A stretch of DNA of 64,000 bases from Pseudovirgaria hyperparasitica (Eukaryota > Ascomycota > Dothideomycetes > Acrospermales > Acrospermaceae): NCBI RefSeq assembly GCF_010093815.1, contig NW_022985550.1:1625074-1689073 (forward strand), read 5' to 3'. Each line of letters begins with the position of its first letter. The stretch's first letter is position 1. The notes under the pieces were generated by a model. It was not told where the DNA came from, searched no databases, and worked only from the letters and a program-made list of their open reading frames with translations. The position numbers and the translations under genes were made by a program. This document shows positions 58,192-64,000 of the stretch, one piece after another.

Positions 58192-60486
58192 ATGGACGCC
58201 ATCAAACGCACATTTGCGCAGTGCCGCAAAGAGCAGCGAGTGAGTTTTCGACGCTTACCCACAAGGTCGTCCACTGATTACAATGGCAGTCCGCCCTCGT
58301 GACTTATGTCACCGCTGGTTATCCTACCATTGAGGAGACGCCAAATGTCCTCCTTGGCATGGAAGCTGGTGGCGCCGGTATGCATTGTAGCACCACACTC
58401 TGGTGGCAAGATGTTAACGAGAAAATGACCAGACATTATCGAACTTGGAATGCCATTTACCGACCCAATCGCTGATGGCCCAACGATCCAGAAGTCCAAC
58501 CTCAAAGCCCTCCAGAATGGGGTCACGACTGAATCCTGCCTCCAAATGGTTCGCGATGCACGCAAACGTGGACTCAAGGCTCCGATCCTTCTGATGGGAT
58601 ACTACAACCCGGTTCTCAGCTATGGTGAAGACAAGATGTTGAAGGACACGCGTGAAGCTGGAGCCAATGGTTTTATCCTCGTTGATCTGCCTCCTGAGGA
58701 AGCCGTTCAATTTAGAAACAATTGTGCCTCTGCAGGCCTCTCTTACGTTCCTCTAATTGCACCAGCAACATCTGAGGCTCGTATGAGAGTCTTGTGTGGC
58801 ATTGCCGACTCCTTCATTTACGTCGTGTCAAGAATGGGTGTGACCGGTGCAACTGGTACCATGAACGCTGCTCTACCGCAACTTCTTGAGCGAGTCCGCA
58901 AGTACTCAGGCAATAAACCCGCAGCTGTTGGCTTCGGCATCAGCACACGAGATCATTTCTTGAGCGTAGGAAAGATCGCAGATGGTGTAGTCATTGGTAG
59001 CCAGATCGTCAACGTTTTGTCTGAGGCCAAAGAGGGGGCTGCTGCCAAAGCAGTGGAAGACTATTGCAGTGATATAACCGGTCGACGACCCGGGAATGAC
59101 TCTACGACTCGCGAAGTTGGCATTGTTGAAACGATGGCCGAAGCTGCGGAACCGACTGGCGTTCACCCAACCAAGGTCATCCGTGACGGTGACGTTCCAG
59201 ATGGCCCTGGTCTCATGGATCAGATTGATGACCTGAACATCAACGGAGTTAACGAGCATACGAATGGAGATGCCAAAGGAGTCGCAGGCCCATCTCGATT
59301 CGGCGAGTTCGGTGGCCAGTACGTCCCTGAATCACTGATGGACTGTCTTGCTGAGCTTGAGACTGGCTTCAACGAAATGAAGGACGATCCCAAGTTCTGG
59401 GAAGAGTATCGTACGTACTATCCGTACATGGGCCGCCCTGGCCAGATGCACCTCGCTGAACGTCTCACTGAGCACGCCGGCGGGGCGAATATCTGGCTCA
59501 AGCGCGAGGACCTCAATCATACGGGTAGTCACAAAATCAACAATGCTCTTGGCCAAGTTCTCCTTGCCCGCCGCCTCGGCAAAACTGAGATTATCGCTGA
59601 AACGGGTGCTGGCCAGCATGGCGTCGCGACCGCGACTGTATGCGCGAAGTTCAATATGAAATGCACAATCTACATGGGCGCCGAGGACGTCCGTAGACAG
59701 GCCCTCAATGTGTTCCGAATCAAGCTTCTAGGCGCAGATGTCGTCGCTGTCGAAGCTGGCTCTCGCACATTGCGCGATGCAGTAAATGAAGCTCTACGCC
59801 AATGGGTCGTCAACCTGTCCACGACGCACTATATCATTGGATCTGCTATCGGGCCACACCCTTTCCCAACCATTGTTCGCACTTTCCAATCCGTCATCGG
59901 AAACGAGACGAAGGAACAGATGCTATCTAAGCGCGGTAAGCTCCCCGACGCTGTGGTCGCATGCGTTGGCGGTGGAAGCAACGCCGTTGGCATGTTCTAC
60001 CCGTTCTCCAAGGACCCCAGTGTCAAACTTCTCGGCGTCGAAGCCGGAGGCGACGGTATTGAGACTGGACGACACAGCGCTGCGCTGACAGGCGGCACGA
60101 AGGGTGTGTTCCACGGCGTCCGCACATATATCATGCAGGACAAGCACGGTCAAATCCAGGACACGCACTCAGTCTCCGCAGGACTGGATTATCCTGGTGT
60201 TGGGCCAGAGCTGTCGAGCTGGAAGGACTCGGAGCGAGCGAAATTTATTGTTGCTACCGATGCCGAGGCGTTTGCCGGTTTTAGACTCATCTCGCAACTC
60301 GAAGGTATAATCCCGGCCCTTGAGACGGCACATGCTGTCTGGGGTGCGCTAGAGTTGGCGAAGACAATGTCCAAGGATCAGGATATCGTTATTTGTGTTA
60401 GTGGACGCGGTGACAAGGATGTACAGAGTGTTGCTGAGGAGTTGCCCAAGTTGGGTCCTCAGATCGGCTGGAATTTGAGGTTCTAA
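58192..60486 (+). CDS. TRP5: Tryptophan synthase, fused alpha-beta
   Basis: Three exons: 58192-58239, 58290-58377 and 58433-60486, giving 729 aa. The alpha domain (about 1-265) carries [14 protein letters not shown], where Glu49 and Asp60 fall at the same numbers as the bacterial catalytic pair. A linker of about 65 residues joins the beta domain, which opens at [11 protein letters not shown] (about 332). The pyridoxal-phosphate lysine is Lys413 in [13 protein letters not shown], and the phosphate-binding loop is [10 protein letters not shown]. It converts indole-3-glycerol phosphate plus serine to tryptophan in the cytosol, passing indole through the internal tunnel. The alpha-then-beta fusion is universal in fungi. 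A TGACTCA site 131 bp upstream suggests control by CpcA/Gcn4. Confidence 0.98.
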
Positions 60487-61096
60487 GAATCACCATGTTA
60501 GATTCATGATAGATATGTACGGACATGCACGGACGTAGTTGACTTCTCCTCTTCTGACGGAGCTCTCTGTAGCTTCGACCCACTTCAATCGAAAAGAAAC
60601 GGCCCTTCACTCGCTCGGGCATGCTTTTGAATCTTTCTCAGTGCACTTCTAACATACTTTCTCTGTTCGTTCGATGCTAGTGCTAGATCCTGCTACTCTG
60701 GTGCTATCCATGTCACACACAGTTCACCCATCTCCTGCAATAGCTACAGGTGTTGTGACAGGTATGGCAACACACCGGGTCGCTCCTTCCGTAAGGAGTC
60801 TACTTCGCCTCGTCACACTATAGCGTCTCACATGTGCTGACTGCGATTGGTTTTATTAGTACAAATATATATTCTCAACATTGTAGACCAGGTGCTAGTA
60901 TACTATGTTATTATATCATGTCTTCGCATTATATAAGACCTATCATTTGCGCCCAAGTCGTCTATGCTCTTCCTCATCTACATGCCCTATTAAAGTATAG
61001 GCCCACGGAGGGAGTCTTATCATCGTTCAGTTGGTATCAATGAGTGGATTAGGCTGATCCTGCTTCGTCGTCATCATCATCGTTCCCACCTTCTAG
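60487..61096. other. Convergent intergenic region
   Basis: 610 bp with no gene seen. The middle (about 60850-60930) is AT-rich. Confidence 0.5.
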
Positions 61097-62572
61097 TCAG
61101 TGACTCCGAATGGCCTCTATCGTTGTGAACCCTTTCGCTGCCGCCTGCAACTCTTCCTCCTTTGATGTGTCCGACTGGTCTAGGACCCGGACCGCCGCAA
61201 GCGCAGCATCGACTTCTTCCTCGGCACGATAGCCGTATATCCACGGCTGCACCTCCGGACATGTCCACCGACTTGGAAATGCGCCGGTCAACTCCTTCCC
61301 GAGCTGGGACAGGAACAGCTCGTCCCGGGCTTCTTGCTCAGGGCCGTTCTCCATGTGGAAGTCTCGTCGTTGCTTGAATGTCTCGCGGACGATGGCCTCG
61401 CCGCGTGATTTGCGAAGCCGTTGGAAGATCTCGAGGAGTTTGGGGAGGTCGGATCGGTGCTCTAGGCTGCCGAGGAGGCGCCCGAGGACGGCGCCGTCTT
61501 CCATTGCGGAGTTTGCACCCTGGGCGAGATATGGGAGCATGGGATGGCATGAATCGCCGCTGTGGGAGATCAGTGTGGACTCTTTGCACTTGCGAAATGT
61601 TCTTACATCATGACAAAGTTTGACTGTGCATTGACCCACGAGTCCATCTCGTCCCGATGCATCAGCTTCCACTTATCCACAGTAGTGACGCATTTCAGAA
61701 ATCTGGTCAAAACGGGATCCCAGCCGTCGAAGAGCTTCATCATTTCATCCACCGACCCCTGTTGCTTCGACACATGTTCTGGTAGGTCGTCCGGGACTAG
61801 CAACACAATGTTATAGATGGTACCATCCCGAATAGAGTACGCAACAACGTGAGCTTTCGGCCCAACCCAGAAGCGACACGCAGGTTTCGAGACCATGTCT
61901 CGAAGATCCTGATCCTTTATCTGGTCCAGTGGCAGAAGGATGCGATACGCCAGATCTCCGGTTGGCAGGGGCGTGTCTTTTTTCTTGAGCAGACACTCTC
62001 TACATTTCGACCATAATCCGTCCGCAGCAACAATCATGTCGCAATGGTACTCCGCACCGGATTCAGTGGTCACTCGTGGTGCATCAAAGTCGATATTCGA
62101 TACTCTCGTGCCTAGCTTCACAGCTACGCCCAGTTCATTTGCGCGTCTGGCCAGTTCCCGTTGCACATCTACACGATGCAGATCCCAGAACGGCGCGCCA
62201 TATCTTTCACGCATGTGCACGTTGAACTGATCGTCCTTTGCCAAGAGCTTTCCGTCGGAGTATCGATGGACTGATAGGACGGTGGGCTCTGCGGCGGACT
62301 GTTTGAGGCGATCATACACTCCCCATGCCTGGAATAGCCGGGATGCATTGGGAGTTATTTGTAGGCCAGCTCCAACCTATATCGTTTGGATCAGTTTCTG
62401 CGGTCGATATTGCGAGGTTCAATAGTTTTACCTCAGCGAGCTCCTTGGCGCTTTCTAATATGGTCACTTTGTGTCCATGAAGAGCGCATGATATTGCAGC
62501 AGCCAGACCTGCAAGTCCAGCTCCGACGACGATGATGTCAAGTTGAGAAGATGAATGTGTCCTGGCAGCCAT
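61097..62572 (-). CDS. FAD-dependent monooxygenase, salicylate hydroxylase-like
   Basis: Three exons on the minus strand: 62572-62432, 62376-61607 and 61559-61097, giving 457 aa. The N-terminus carries the dinucleotide motif DIIVVGAGLAGLAAAISCALHG. GAGLQITPNASRLFQAWGVY is the typical next block, then HRVDVQRELARRANELG and the DG motif in CDMIVAADGLWS. IGDSCHPMLPYLAQGANSAMEDG is the FAD-ribityl-binding block, intact after splicing. The length is normal. These are class A flavoprotein hydroxylases that use NAD(P)H to add a hydroxyl to an aromatic ring, sometimes with decarboxylation. The substrate could be salicylate, a related phenol or a secondary metabolite intermediate. It diverges from a Zn2Cys6 factor 1.2 kb away, a common arrangement for pathway-specific regulation. 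Confidence 0.92.
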
Positions 62573-63772
62573 TGTCACATTGAACGTTCGTGGGCACTCC
62601 AGACAGACTGATTATAGATACATGATGAGTTGATGAGGGTGTTTATGGTTATGAGAAGAGATGCGATCACCTAAATCACAGACATCAAAGTAGTTACGGG
62701 CAAGTCGGCACCTTTCTGTGGATCATGTCACGGCGTTGACGGTGAAGCCTCGGAAAAGCCAGATGAGATATTTTGCCAGTTCGGTTAACCGTTACATCGA
62801 GATGGAACGGTCGAGGCCGTGAGCCCTGCCTATTTGCCTGGAAAGGGCCAGCCTGTTGCGCCACTGGACTTGCGAGCTGTGATAGATGTGGTCCTGGTTC
62901 AAGAGGTAACATGGAAGAGTTATGACGGAGCGCGGGCTTCGAAAGCGGGAGGTAAATTTCGAGATCAAGCATGCCGGAGAGGCGTTGTCCAGACGGGCAA
63001 GAACTCCCGTAGAGGTTGTTGCAACAAGGTGGAGATGTGGAGATGTGGAATGTGGCTTCGGAATTGCCGACTGTTATTGTAACAGTTGTGTAGACCTTAA
63101 TAGATGATAGGAGCATATGTCGGGGTCGGTGTCGGCTTGCTGACATAATACACAGGCGGCAGTACTTCGGTGAGTATCATGAATAGGCCTGAAAATACAG
63201 GCATCAAATAGTGCCCTCGCCGATTGGTCAGACGTTGCTACAGCTGCGCTAAACTTCGTTAGGATGTGCACACTCCGTGTATGTACGAAATGAGAAGTCA
63301 CGTGCTTTGCTGTATCAGTTACCCCCGGTCGAGCGTTTCTCCGCCTCCGCCTCCGCCTCCGCATCCGCATTGGGAAGATGAAGACGCACGTGGTGGATAA
63401 TGCTTCGGGCACGATCTGAGCCTCAATCAGACTGTTTGCAGTCAACTTCACCTACTATCAGACGTTCCTGGTCAGGGACAGTGAGGTGTCTGCATGCTGC
63501 AAAGCGACAGAACACGAGAAATCCGAATCAAAGTTCAAACCTCTGCCGAAGGGGGCATAGCTCGAATTTGGTAGCTTGCAGCAAGGTTCCAACAGACACC
63601 TCACCTTACCGCACCACACCCGCTCTGTCGATCTGCCTGTTGCGAAAACCTAAATCGACCTCGACCATTCCTCGTGTTTCCAAACGCCAACCTCAATTGA
63701 AACGGAGGATTTTCTACCTTCGTCCTCGATGTCTCTTCTTCTCTCAGCACATTCTTCCTCCGTGGCAGCACC
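62573..63772. other. Divergent promoter with a CCGCCT repeat
   Basis: 1.2 kb shared by the monooxygenase and Zn2Cys6 genes. A short hexanucleotide repeat is present at 63341-63370. Frames on both strands have no domain. No palindromic CGG-N-CCG site was assigned. Confidence 0.45.
63341..63370. repeat. CCGCCT hexanucleotide repeat
   Basis: Three to five near-exact CCGCCT/CCGCAT units in the leader region of the Zn2Cys6 gene, about 400 bp before its ATG. Confidence 0.75.
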
Positions 63773-64000
63773 ATGAATCCTCAACAGATGCCGGCTGCCG
63801 CAGCGAGCAGCTCCGCTGCAACAGCCCCCAAGAGAACGAGACGCCCACGCGCTATCCAGGCTTGTAACTTTTGTCGATCCAAAAAGTACAAATGTGATGG
63901 CGCATGGCCGTGTGCGCCATGCCAGAGTAAATCTCGCATGCTGAACTGACATCCACAATCACCACTGACCACCCATCTCAGAGCATCGCGAAGAATGTGT
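63773..64000 (+). CDS. Zn2Cys6 transcription factor, N-terminus only
   Basis: Exon 1 is 63773-63926, followed by a 55-nt intron and exon 2 from 63982, cut by the window edge. The first 57 residues show an Ala/Ser-rich start, a basic stretch (PKRTRRPRAI) and the zinc cluster ACNFCRSKKYKCDGAWPCAPC, then KHREECV after the intron. That gives C-x2-C-x6-C-x5-C-x2-C with the sixth Cys in EEC, the standard fungal binuclear cluster. It should be a DNA-binding regulator in the nucleus. The intron inside the cluster region is common in this family. Target genes are unknown, but the divergent monooxygenase is a candidate. The remainder of the protein lies outside the window. Confidence 0.93.

Noticed and set aside
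1-64000. A biosynthetic gene cluster or defence island spanning the window
   Set aside because: Oxidoreductases and transporters occur, but they are separated by housekeeping genes and there is no core synthase, so no single cluster is supported.

Overview
The window is nuclear DNA of a filamentous ascomycete (Pezizomycotina). Most genes carry several short GT-AG introns, usually about 45-70 nt with CTRAY-type branch points. The gene content also fits: a class I-like hydrophobin, a Zn2Cys6 regulator, a fused tryptophan synthase, a fungal RRG9 and a fungal RGP1. Gene structures suggest Dothideomycetes or Eurotiomycetes, but I cannot place it more finely. I support 24 protein-coding genes and saw no tRNA, rRNA, CRISPR array or intact transposon.

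Layout. 1-2.3 kb is gene-free and contains an AT-rich stretch that looks like a RIP-degraded repeat. 2.3-4.2 kb holds two neighbouring genes for nucleotidyltransferase-fold proteins of different subfamilies. 6.2-11.8 kb holds a divergent pair of membrane exporters (MFS, MATE). 13-20 kb holds a secreted agmatinase-like ureohydrolase, the DNA-damage-tolerance ATPase Mgs1/WRNIP1 and an unusual hydrophobin. 22-33 kb holds an SDR, elongation factor 2, an NTF2-like/flavin monooxygenase fusion and an RBM26/27-type RNA-binding protein. 35-43 kb holds two proteins of unknown function, pyruvate dehydrogenase kinase and cytochrome c. 44-57 kb holds a second SDR with a 14-nt exon, a CCCH-finger protein, an mpaB-like ER oxygenase, RRG9, RGP1 and an LtrA-family membrane protein. 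58-64 kb holds tryptophan synthase, a salicylate-hydroxylase-like monooxygenase and the start of a Zn2Cys6 factor that runs off the window.

Most genes are unrelated housekeeping genes rather than one pathway. Three concern mitochondrial respiration (PDK, cytochrome c, RRG9), but they are not an operon. The only plausible functional neighbourhoods are the NTase-fold pair, the MFS/MATE pair, and the divergent flavin monooxygenase and Zn2Cys6 factor at the right edge, which could be the border of a catabolic or secondary-metabolite cluster.

Three introns have lengths divisible by three and contain no stop codon (eEF2, the 38 kb unknown gene, RGP1), so a simple reading-frame view would over-call those proteins. 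I found no convincing undescribed multi-gene system. The least ordinary items are the NTase-fold pair, the acidic-repeat hydrophobin, and the tandem acceptor sites in the agmatinase gene.
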